From Aphelocoma coerulescens (lineage: Eukaryota; Chordata; Aves; Passeriformes; Corvidae), in assembly GCF_041296385.1 (NCBI RefSeq), contig NC_091017.1, positions 13,820,001 through 13,884,000 on the forward strand: a stretch of 64,000 bases of DNA, in the 5' to 3' direction. Of the stretch, positions 26,601 through 37,765 are shown piece after piece. Both the position numbers and the translations under genes were made by a program. Position 1 is the stretch's first letter; each line of letters opens with the position of its first letter. The notes under the pieces were generated by a model. It was not told the DNA's origin. It saw nothing but the letters and a program-made list of their open reading frames with translations, and ran no database searches.

Positions 26601-29375
26601 ATTTCTTGTCAGCAGTGCTGTGATTATTCTGGAATTTCAGTGCAAGTCTCAGCAACTCCTTACATTTCCTCCAAGCTCAGAGAAGCATGTCTCTGCAGAG
26701 AGGAATTCAGGATGTGGTATTCAAGCTCCTGCTTTATTTGTCAGCTTAATCTCACAATCCAGGTGCTTAAAGCAATGTGGCTGTTGGTTCTTTCCCTTGA
26801 AATGGCAGTCTTGTGTTCCCTCCTACTGCTGCTCGGGTCACAGGGCTGGCAGGTATTCCACTGACGGCCATACCTGCTGTGCTGTCTGCCTTGCTTTTAA
26901 TAACAATGATTTCCAACCTTTGCATGTTAAAAAGCTTGGTCTTATGGTTCAGCACAGGCTTTGTTATCGAATTAGCACACAGAGAGAGAGACACATTAAG
27001 AGTCTCTACATGTAGCTGAAAAGTATTTTATTTACCTTTCATTTTGAAACTTCCTTTCACCAAGTAAAAAAATTAAAGTCGATAAGCAGTTTGACCAATA
27101 GGCAACTTTCAATATTACTGTCCTGTCTGCAAATAGATTAAGGGCTAGAGTCATAAATTACTTACTTACTTTTAATGTCACTGCAGAGTAAATGTTGTTG
27201 GCTAAATTCAAGATGTGCTTCCTGATTATTAAAAAGGATCTTTGGTACTGAATTTTTGCAGACTGGCAACATAGTGCAGACATATCCATACAACCCCATG
27301 TTCAGTTCCTTAAAACAGCTTTTATCTTGCTTTTCCATACCTTGAGGATTCTTGAAAATACTTTTTCTAACACATCTTAGGCTCCTCTGTGCTTTTTAAA
27401 AAACAGCTTCCTTTTCCTTTCCTCAGCAGAACAACACTGACAGCTGGCAGCTGCTGTGGCTAGGATTCAGAAATCCTAACTTTGGCTATAGGTGTCTAAT
27501 TTAAACTCCTTTTCAGAACTCCCTATTTAGTCCCTTCTTAACTTAGATAAAGACTAGTATCTTTAGAGGACAGTTCACACATTCCTGAAAGAATTGGATT
27601 TATGATGTTTCTGGCTGTGGCCATTTTTCTCCTGGGAACGTAAATGACAACTAGACTAAGAATAGACAACAGAAGTGACATAAACCAGTGCCCAAGTCTC
27701 CACTTTAACATAAAATCTCTGACTATATATTTCAACTTGCTGGTTTCGAATTGCCTGTCCTAAAACTAAGGACTACCTCACATGAACCTGACATGAGCTA
27801 AGCTGCAAAGTGCTCCTTCCTTTATCTAAATATGGCCAAGCTTCATCTATTTCTCATGCTGAAGGGTTTGGATTCAGTAGGCAACACTGGATAAAACAAC
27901 CACTCTTGATGGAGAAGAGCACATGAGAAAGCTTGCAGGTGATTCCTGCACATGCCGCTAAGGAGTCTGTATGCACATGTGGAGTATCAGTCATGGTCAG
28001 ATGGGAAGCTCTCTGAGAAGAACTGGCAGTGGCCTTGGAATTTGTATTGCTCTCCAGGTATATGGGATTATCTGGGCACACTTTACCTGGTTCGTGTCAT
28101 ACCACAACCAAGGGATTTATGGAAATTTCTGGGTTTTGTAAGCAATTAATTATATATTTCTAAAGAGTGAAGTCCTTCAGTCTAATTAAAGTGATCGGGT
28201 TTAAAGTAGAAGTACCTCTTATAACATGAAGCACGGAGGAGTTCATAATTTCTTCTGGCCTCAAGTCCTAGGAAATTCTGTTGAATAAAGCAATAGGATC
28301 TGACATGCCGTAGAAGAAGTGCACAACTATTTTTTCCCATATCCATCTATTTGGACCATTGTTTGTCTTGTTCTCTTTGTTATGGTAAGTTCAGATATAA
28401 ATAATCTGTTATAAAAGTCTTTACAGGGAAGAGTAACAGTGAATCAGTTATCAACTACCTACAAATATAGCTAATAAAATGTGGACTTTAAAGATCCATC
28501 TTATAAAACCCACACCATTTTAAAATGTGATAGTCTTAATGATACCTAATTTATCAATGAGAGAAATGCAAAGATTTAATTTTCTTTTGGAAAACATTTT
28601 GATGTGTGGAATTCATCACAATTCCTCCAGCAGATCAAGTGAAATAAAGCAGCATTAAATTTAGATTGCAGTCTCAGGACTGTGATGGCAATGTATTACA
28701 TCTTGCATCATTTGCAAAATCCCAATGCAGTTAGCAACTTGGAAAACTGTGATCAGTAGCATTTTCACTGCTGAAGTCTACATCTCAAACTCAAGAATAT
28801 ATCACCACAGTGATGGTAATTTGCTGGAGAATAAGGCACAGAGAAAAAAATGCATTATGTCTCTGTATTCCCACTGGTGCACTATATATATATACATATA
28901 CCTAGTTTTGAAGAAAAATACATATTACTGTGCACTACACTTTTGCCCTTTTGCTTCATGTCCTTTTCTAGACAGTGGAAGAGGATGAAAATATCAGCCA
29001 ATAAAAATTGTAGCAAATACCAGACAAAGAAATAGAGAAGTTTAACATACTGAGAGCATTCCAAGATCAAGCTCCTGTGACATGGATTGCTTTAGGGAAG
29101 CAAAGACGTGTAAGAACTGATGCCTTGAAATGGCTACCTGAACATCCAGCTGCCTCAAATAGTAATAGATATAATACTTTCCTGTCTGCCTTGTGTGCTG
29201 AACTGGAATTTAAGTTGCCGTAATTGCTATTAATCTTCATTTTTCTGTTTCAATAACACGTTACAGAAGTAGGAGGTATTATGACACATTTCTGTGTCAA
29301 ACCCAGTCATGTACTGAGCACTGCACAGGGAGAAAATGACTGAGGAAACTGTTGAAGTAGGATAAAGTTTTTAGT
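23626..29375. other. non-coding sequence, no gene supported
   Basis: About 5.7 kb. It contains an uninterrupted run of 23 A at 24,099-24,121 and a moderately GC-richer part around 25.1-26.0 kb. Overlapping open frames occur in two plus-strand phases at 26,403-26,864 and 26,497-27,015 (153 and 172 codons). None shows a recognisable domain, and the simultaneous openness of two phases is better explained by base composition. I saw no LTR or CR1 terminus. Confidence 0.5.
24099..24121. repeat. poly(A) run of 23
   Basis: Twenty-three consecutive A residues. No retroposed body or matching flanking duplication was seen next to it, so it is listed as a simple repeat. Confidence 0.95.
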
Positions 29376-30055
29376 ACCATTGTCATGGGTTAGCTAGCCT
29401 AGTCTCAGAAGTGATGTTCTCGCAAAGGAGTGCTTACAGTTTTCCCCATGACCTGACAGAACCTATCAGCTGGCCAGTTTGAATATGGACAATTCTTTAA
29501 GCCACTTAAAATTGTGACCACCTCTGTGATGCACACTTAAGAATAGACAAACTCCCCCCTCCCCCCCCCCCCAAGCTCTCTCTCGTTTCCGGCGCTGGCA
29601 CAGGTGACTGCGGGCCCCGTGCGGGGGCCAGTGGGCCCGGCCAGGCCCTGCTCGGGTCAGGCCGGCCAGGCCACGGCCAGCTTGGAGCTGCCCTGGTCCA
29701 CCCGCGGAAACCCCCCCCCCCACCCCAGCCCTGCTGTGGGCAGCCGGAGCGGTTCAGCTCCCCCCGCCTCTCCATTGTGATAAGCCACATTCCAGCTGCA
29801 AGGCCGAGGTGAGATTAACCCTTTTAGTGCTGTGAAGAGCTGAAAACCTGAGGGAAGAGAAAGAGGAGATGCTTAAAGCTAAAATTCTGTTGTGAAGCTA
29901 TGACATATCTGAGTATCCCGTTGTAATCTCATGAAGATATGGGGGGTGGAGTGTTCAACTCGTAAGCAAAAGCACCTGCGCTGAGATAGGCAGATGTTGA
30001 CACAGCTGTAATTTCATGAGAAGTTTGGACAGGGAGAGATGGAAGTGATGAGGAC

Positions 30056-30221
30056 TTTTGCTCCAAATGGGAAAGGAGAAACCTCAGTTCCTAGAGATGC
30101 TCCCAGAGATAGTCCTAATGATGAAGATGAGGAAGACCCTTTGCTCCCAGGGAAGGAGAAGGGCCTCTGTTCTTAGAGATGAAATGCTCCCAGAGATGGG
30201 TGAAGAGAACTTTTGTTTTCT
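30056..30221 (+). repeat. degenerate 83-bp tandem repeat inside the LTR
   Basis: Two diverged units start near 30,056 and 30,139. Each reads roughly 'ctttgctcc', a gggaaggag segment, 'tagagatg' and 'ctcccagagat'. Confidence 0.75.
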
Positions 30222-30330
30222 GAATGGCTCAACCTTAAAACTGTACCCCAAAAAACTTCAAGAGTGGACCCTCAAAAGCAGTTGCGGGAAAAGCTGCAAG
30301 TTGGGGGAAGGGACTCACATGATGCGAGCA

Positions 30331-30504
30331 GAGATTCCTCTTCCTAAATGGACTGAACAATATTTGGAAGTGGGTGGCTGTCTCGGTGTGATACTGTTTT
30401 CATAGCATGAGCAAGAAGAGACTTCTCTTTCTAAATAGACTGAACAAGGTTATTATGGAAGTGGTAAACAGACTGAACATCTCAAGGGTTGTCTTTTTTC
30501 ATTG
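30331..30504 (+). repeat. degenerate 87-bp tandem repeat inside the LTR
   Basis: Units starting at 30,331 and 30,418 share 'gag', 'ttc(t)ctttc', 'ctaaatRgactgaacaa' and a 'ggaagtggt' segment. They form the second repeated block of this LTR, between the first set and the poly(A) signal. Confidence 0.7.
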
Positions 30505-30586
30505 TCAGTGGGAGAAGGGAGGAAGGTGGGGGGAGGAGAAGAGTTCTGAAGGTGGTATAATTTTTTTTCCTTCTTTTCGGTCTGTT

Positions 30587-30592
30587 AATAAA
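30587..30592 (+). terminator. LTR poly(A) signal AATAAA
   Basis: AATAAA lies in the context 'ctgttaataaacttctt'. The same context recurs in diverged form in the LTRs at 13,576 and 23,476, marking the presumed R region. Confidence 0.65.
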
Positions 30593-30699
30593 CTTCTTTA
30601 TATTCTTTCAAGTTTGGTGCCTGCTTTGCATTTCTCCTAACTCTTATCTCACAGAAGGTAAACAGTAATGAGTATTTTGGACCAAACCACTACAACCAT

Positions 30700-33600
30700 G
30701 CAAGAGGGCTGAGCTTGCTATTCTAGTTTTTAAGTTTGAAGCTGATCAAAAAAGCCAACACTCGGGATACTTAGTTTTCCTGACAGGTTTGGCTAATTTT
30801 CATAACTTTTTTCATTTGTGCAATGTCTAATTTCAGATGGAATGAAAAGTATTTTTGTCTTCCAAATAAGAATTACATTAGGTATGAATTCTCCATTGAC
30901 CTATGGCCCTAGCCCAACCTGAAAATAAGGACTGTACAAGAAAAACTGTATTAGTTATTCCCCAACTGCAACCCCCATCACAACATCAAACCAAACCTTC
31001 CAAAAGGAAATTTAGGACTAAAATACAATATTGAAGAGTGATGTACCATGTGTTCCAATTAATCAGTTATTTGCTTGATCAACTGGTTTTAAATATACAT
31101 AAAGACTCCACCCAAATCCTGGTTTTGATTGTATTACGAATAACATAGTCAGAATGTTATTTCTAAAGCTTATTTTTTGTTTTCTTGCTGTCAAAAGTAT
31201 TGTCTTATTTGTGTTCCCTAAGCATAGATTAACTTCGTATTTGTGGGTGTCCACTTTATTCTTACAGCAGATGATACTTCAAAACTTTCTTGGAGGATCA
31301 GATCATTTTCTATTAAAGAGTAAATTAAATGTGCACCCACAAATGTCAAGTTTATCTACATTCATCCTGCCTTGGATGCAAAACACAAGCCCAAGTTAAA
31401 GAAATGGAACACAAGTCAGAACAAAATGTGTTCTATACCTGATAGATGAAACAAATGTGCACTTTGAAGAAAGTAAGTGGCAATTACACCTGACATTTCC
31501 TGAACTGCATTTGATTATCCTGCAGAAGATTAGGTGGGTAGTGGCTGATCCTTTTGCCTCATGATTAGAATAATTTTGTTACGGGTTCCAGGCTTTGGTT
31601 CTCTCACTGTGAATGGTGAATACACACCATAACTTTGTCTTCTTAACAAGTTTAGTGAAAACTCACTTTAAGACATAAATTTTCCAAGCCTTGGATAAGT
31701 AGGTGTTCTACTTAACCTAGATCCAAAAAGGCTAATCTGCCCTATTATCCCTACTGCATAATAAAGTCTGAACTGATCCAAAACTCCTACATTTTACTGA
31801 AGTGCTCCCTATTTGCAATTGGCATACCCAAGGCAAAGCCGTCCCACAGAATTTTCTCCTGGTGGATCTGATCCCTGCTCCTGAGGTGTAACTTGGTAGC
31901 ATGACTCATACACAGTTTGCTGAACCTGCACATTTGCCTTAATTTTTAAAAGTGTTCTCTGTTGAGCAATTCTGCAAGGGCTCAAAGGGCAAAGCTTGTA
32001 CAACAGTTCTCCTGACCCAGTTCTCCATCCAGCTTCCCAAGTTACCAGACAACCAATGAATGCAGGAAGCTAGATTGTAAAAAAAATTCTGGCAGAGGAA
32101 AACTAGGAACTAGGAGATTCCTGTGGTGTCATAGATCTATATTGCTGATAGTGGCAGGGATTTATTGAAATAGGGATGATTCAGATCCAGACTCACCAGA
32201 GTATCTAATCCATAGAAGGAACTTCTCATGTATCTGGTTATCTTTTGTAATACCATCCTTTCTGAGGACATGAACTCATATCAGCTTAAGTAGGTTATTA
32301 ATTAAATCATTAATTACTAATGAATTCTTAATTAGATCATTACTTAGAAAGGAGATAAGAGGTGTTAGAACAAGACAAAAGGTCAGGATATTTAGTAGGC
32401 CACAGGATTACGACAGTATTTATGATCCATGAGGGTACAATCACAAACAGTGAAAATACCCGAAGGTCATTGGATCCACACAGTTCCATTCCCAGCTAAG
32501 GTGTCACCATCCTTCTCCCAGACCCACCTCCCTGAAGGAGAGCAATGAGTTAATCTGTGTGTGAGCCCAAGATCTTGTTTACTGCCATTACTGAGGCTCC
32601 ATGACATCGGTGGCCAAGGGCCCTATGCAATCCATCAGCCTTTGGGGCTACTTAAACTCGGTGCTCAAACCAATGTGGATCTGGCTGCTGCAAGTGGAGC
32701 GCACCTGGGGGTAAGAAGATCTGTTTGTAGGCCCATCACTAAACATCAGTGAACTACTAGTTTTTGAAGAAAAAGAAATAAAAGTAGTATAAGCACAGCA
32801 TGATTAAATTAAAATATTTAAAACACTTAATGATGCTCCTCACAGAAAGATGTAAGGAGCATGAAAACCTTCATGACAAAGATGTGCATTACTTGTACAG
32901 AAGATACCTTATATTAAGTAGTGGTCAGCTGAAAAAAGAATCCATAATTAGGAAATGTGCCTTTCAGAACACTAATCATAGGAAAGGATAGTTTTGAATT
33001 AACGTCATATTGCAATTGAAAGAAAAATCCATTGACTCAGCCCCAAAAGTCTCCATTTAAAACCTGTCACCTCATAGCAGTCTCCTTCTCCAGACACCTA
33101 ACAGCCATGAGAGCTGGAAGGTGCACCTCAAGCACAGAAATTAGTGGGAGTAATCTGTAATGATGGCTTTGCAAAAGTCAGGATCCTGTATTTTATGTGC
33201 TTCATGCTCTTGAACAGAACAGTGGCTCTTTCTTAACTCTACAATTTCACCTTGCGCAAATGGCTGTTTGTGTGTGTGTGTGTGCAGACAGTTAATAACT
33301 TGACAGGCATTTCAGTGTCTTAGTACTGCTAGAAGTTGTAATATTTTCATTTTAATGGTGTCCAAACAAATAATCTGTTAAAAATAAACTGCATGGTAGC
33401 ACAGTGGGAAGCAGAATTTAGCAGGCAGAAGATCAAAAGGAATTAAGTGCCAGAGCTCTAGCCTATGTGCTCGTAAAAATTGATTTGACTTAATAAGTTT
33501 AATGCAAAAGGGAATTGCATGATGTGCACTGCTTTCCTGTTGATTTTTAAAAAGTGTGGGATCACATCTCCCCTGCTGATGTCCATTAACTATGTCCATG

Positions 33601-36600
33601 AATACGTGAATATAAAGTGGGTGCTGCACTTCTTTCATTTTTAAAAATCTTATTCAGCATTTTATAGCTAAGCACACTAACTGGATTCACACAAAAAATC
33701 TACTAACAGCTACTACCTCCCACTCATGAAATGATCACTTCTATTTCCCATTACTGATATTAAAAAAATAAAACCCCTGATTTTTAATTTTTTTTTAATA
33801 ACCCTCTCTTTCAACAAAGCATGGAGGTGGTGTATCATGAGGAGGTAAAGATAGCCATTAAAAGTACCGTTTTATTCTAGCTAATGTTATTTTGTGAGTT
33901 TGGGAATTTGTTTTTATTTCACACTGAAAATTACCTTGGTTTGTATCAAATATTCCTGTGGAAGAGTGTAAATAATTAACTTATTTAAACTTACTTAACT
34001 TAAAGTACTTACAAGCAAGTACTTTCTCTTTGTATCAGGATTTGCAATCAAACTCTAAAAGCTTTCATAATCTTTGGATGTGATTACAATTCTTATCAAT
34101 TATAAGAGATTGCCTTGATGCATTCTTGCACTCCTTACCTTCTCAGCTGAGCACTGTCCTAGTCCCTTGCTGTTGGGAAAATGTACAAAGTGGTACAACC
34201 CTTTTTCCCTCAAAATCATTTTGCCTGTGCGAGAATATGTGTGCACCATACCTGTTTGGCCAATCAGCCACAGCTCTTACAACAATCCCATTATTTGTTC
34301 AAGGTTATTTTTAATATTTATGTTGATAAACGTGTAGTCTATGTCCATCGTAGCTGCTACCACAGTCACAAAGCAGCAAAATCTTCCAACTCCAAGAACA
34401 TCTCAGGTGAAGACAAAAGCTGAATGCATTCTAAGGTGCAGAGCTTAGACATAACCTTCCTTACCTGTCCTTGACTAGTCTGGACATCTCTTTGCTCCCT
34501 GATGTGTTCTTATTTTTTATTGCATGTTTATTTGCTGTGTGTTTCACATACATCCCATGAGCTGAACTCTGAGTTCTGACACATAACCACCACAAAACAG
34601 CTGCTCTCTGAACAGAGAACCCGTGTGCCATGATACAGTGTTGGGGTGAGGGGGGGGGCAGTTGTGCTTGCCCATTAATCCCCAACACTGGAACATAATT
34701 CATGTTACTGAGTGGTAAGAAGCCTGGGATTTATTGAGAGGTTTCTTTTGGGATTACTGAGCTCCAGTTGAGCCTGGCTGAGAGCTGCTGTATTACAGAG
34801 CAGGCAGCAGAATTTGGCTGCTGGAAACCAGCCCTGATGTTAACCACAGTAACATCAGTCTCATCTTTGTCACAAAGACCTTGAGTTCCCATCTGGAAAC
34901 AGAATCAAGTCAGGTGACTCAATTTATATACATCGTTTGACACAACCTTGTCACTATTTCCTGGTACTCTGGTCTTGTTTGAAAAATAGTAAGAGCCAGA
35001 CTGTAATGTTTCGTACCAGAGAGAAGATAAATTCAAATAGAGAGTATTGAGAATCTCGATTTAAGTAGGAAACCAGACTTAAGCTCCTATTTATGTGATG
35101 ATGATTTTTAACTGCTGATAAGTGCCCACGAAAGTTAGGTACTACATCTTACTAACAAAACCAGATTCCATTCAGATGCTTTTGAATATTTTACTCCACT
35201 AAAAAAGTCCTTCTAAAGAGACTGTGGTGAAGGCATATATTTCCTTCTGTGTGCAGGTTCATTAGTGTCAGCTACTTATTGTAATAACTTACAGGAAACT
35301 GCCATCAACTTCCTTGCCATGACCATGCATAAATTCTTCCTGTGTGGGGCCTTGTACAAACAAAATGTTTTTTGCAGTTATGAACCAAAGTTCAGGAATG
35401 TTAATGATTCTGAAACCTCTCACAAAATCTGGTCCTTGGAGTTTCTCACCTGAAGTGCCCCATTTCTGATTCTTTGCTTGTGAATGATGACTTCAGGACC
35501 AGACTTTAAACTTTTCTGTCTCTAAAAGAAAACTTCTGAGGAGTGGTATCACCCAAGGGGTGAATTCTGCTCTGCTTATCTATGAGAGTTGTTCTAATTC
35601 TGTTCAAATCAGCAGTTTCAATTGCTTTGCAGTGCATAAATTGCAGCAATCAAAATTATTGTTCCATGAAAAATGGATATATATGTGGACTTTGCTGGGG
35701 AAAGATAGAATGAATACAGCAGTATTCTTTCTTTGTTCTTCTGTTATTCTCCCAGCCTTGCACCTGCAGACTGGTACTGTTGGGGCAGACACTTAGGAAA
35801 GTCATTGCTACTGGGACAGTATTAGCCCCTTCCTTCCTTCTCCTACTGTCCCCTGACTGAAGCCTTTGGTTTTCATGAGAGACTCAAAGACACACGTGCA
35901 CCAAGCTCACAACCTGTGAGCAGAGAGAACTCCCCTGACCAAGCCCACTTCAGTCAGTGACGACAGAGTTATGCGGGGGAACAGCCAGCTAGGTCTTGAG
36001 ATCTTCAAACTCCTGACAGGAATGGCAGACTCCAGCCTGGGAAACACCTTCTCTTTCCCATTTCTCTCTCTCTGTTTTTTCCCCAGAAGCAACTTACCAT
36101 TAGAGTCAGCACATGCTACCAGACATGCTACAAGCTAAAGCTTTGTTCATGTGAGTCTATCTTTGGTGCCACACTTCCGGTAGCAAAACTGTATTTGACT
36201 GCTAGAAATATCACAAGTTCCATTTTTTAACTGATCATATGTCACTGCCTTTTCCTATGCTAAAACATATAAAAAATATTAAAACATAATTACATAATGT
36301 ATGTATATACATGTAAATAAACACATGGAAGAAATGTTTCAATTCAAATTCTTATCCCTGCTTACTTAGAAGCAGTTTACATCCACTCCTCCAATAATGT
36401 CAAGAATCTTCCCTGCAGCAGAGCAAGTGTACTTCTCATTTATGAACTGGGTTAGGACCAGGCACAGCCAGCCTACACAGAAATGCATAGGGTCTGCTTA
36501 GCTGGGCAGAGCAAGCAGCACACAATCTAGTTTGCATCTAGAACCTTCTTGTTAATTCCATTAACAGCATCTGTCACATAACTACTGAAGGCTGTGATTC

Positions 36601-37765
36601 ATACAAGATCTGTCATTAAACTCACAGGAAAGCTCTTGCCTAGCAGAAGCAGCATTTGTGCACACATTCTCTTAGCGGCAGCAATGGTCAGCCCAGTGCA
36701 GAACACTGCAGACTGTGGTTCAGAAACATCAGGTCATACACACAAGCATGCCATGAAGTAACATTGTAAAGGGAATTGGTGTAAATATATTTTTACTATC
36801 ATATTATTCTATCATCTCACTACAGCTGTAGGTTCTTTCTCTTTTTCTCTCTTCCATTGTCGTGAGAAGAAGGTGGCTCCCAGTTGACACAGACAATAAA
36901 ATCCATAAGCATGCAAAGTGACACAAAGTAATTTTAAAAGACTTTCACTTTTATTAGTAAGAGACAAAAACCCTAGGCACCTGTTAGCTGAATACTTTTT
37001 AACTTATTTCCATAAGAAACATTAATTTCCAGTGTTTACTAAAGGTTATCAAGAACCTTGCAAATAATGAAAATCTCACTGAATATATCTCAGTAAAACT
37101 AAAAATGCTAACGTATAAACAGAGATAATAAATTATGCAACAACCTTCTACTCATAGTACTGATAATACAGACAAACCACATTTTATCATGTACCCAAAA
37201 AGAAGATCTGTTTGCTATATTTCAGCCAATGGGGAACTTACCTTTCATTGTGGTGAGAGACCGTATAATAAATCTAGACAACAGCAGCTCAAAAAAACAG
37301 CACAGAAGTAACCCATACTTATTTCCCAAGGTCCATCACTGAGATGGTGAAGATGTAATACCAGACAAAGCATGGCACATCACCTTTTTAAAAGTCTTCA
37401 TTATGAAAGGTGTTGATCCCACCTGAATTTACAGATCAACACTTATGTAAAAGGGATTTCTTTATGGGCATGTGAATGTTTTGATTGCTTTGAACTAGAA
37501 AATGCATAACCCACTTGGTTCTGAGATTAAAGCTGTGGTAAGACTAAGAAGAATAGGAACTATTAATTTTTGCCCATTTCAGGCTTTTAACTGTTGTATC
37601 AAACTTTTCTTAAATCCTTGCTCCTAGCAGTGGTGAGACCTATGAGTGGGCTTCCACCAACTCCTTTAGGAGGGAACACACTCTCATCAGCATGGACAAT
37701 CCTCCTTCTGGGCAACACCACCACAATGACAATGAAAAATGAATAACAAACAAAAAAGTCAGAAA
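30700..37765. other. AT-rich non-coding sequence, no gene seen
   Basis: About 7 kb with no supportable gene and no recognised interspersed repeat. It contains a (TG)8 tract at 33,269-33,284 and an AT-rich patch with repeated ATTAAT/TAATTA motifs near 32,298-32,345. If the gene proposed on the minus strand ends near 37,766, this is intergenic sequence downstream of it. Confidence 0.5.
33269..33284. repeat. (TG)8 dinucleotide repeat
   Basis: Eight uninterrupted TG units. Short and of no evident function. Confidence 0.9.

Larger units (their letters stand above)
29381..30694 (+). mobile_element. full-length ERV solo LTR with perfect 5-bp TSD
   Basis: A 1,314-bp element starts TGTCATGGG and ends CACTACA, flanked on both sides by ACCAT (29,376-29,380 and 30,695-30,699). 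The perfect 5-bp duplication and TG...CA ends fix the boundaries. A 5-bp duplication and a long LTR fit an ERVL-like (class III) family, which is common in songbirds. Internally it has a C-rich/CpG-rich segment with a run of 12 C at 29,561-29,572 and another C-run near 29,709. Two sets of degenerate tandem units of about 85 bp follow, then a poly(A) signal at 30,587-30,592 and a U5-like tail. No retroviral genes remain. The 115-codon frame at 30,058-30,405 lies wholly inside the repeats and is not a gene. Confidence 0.92.
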
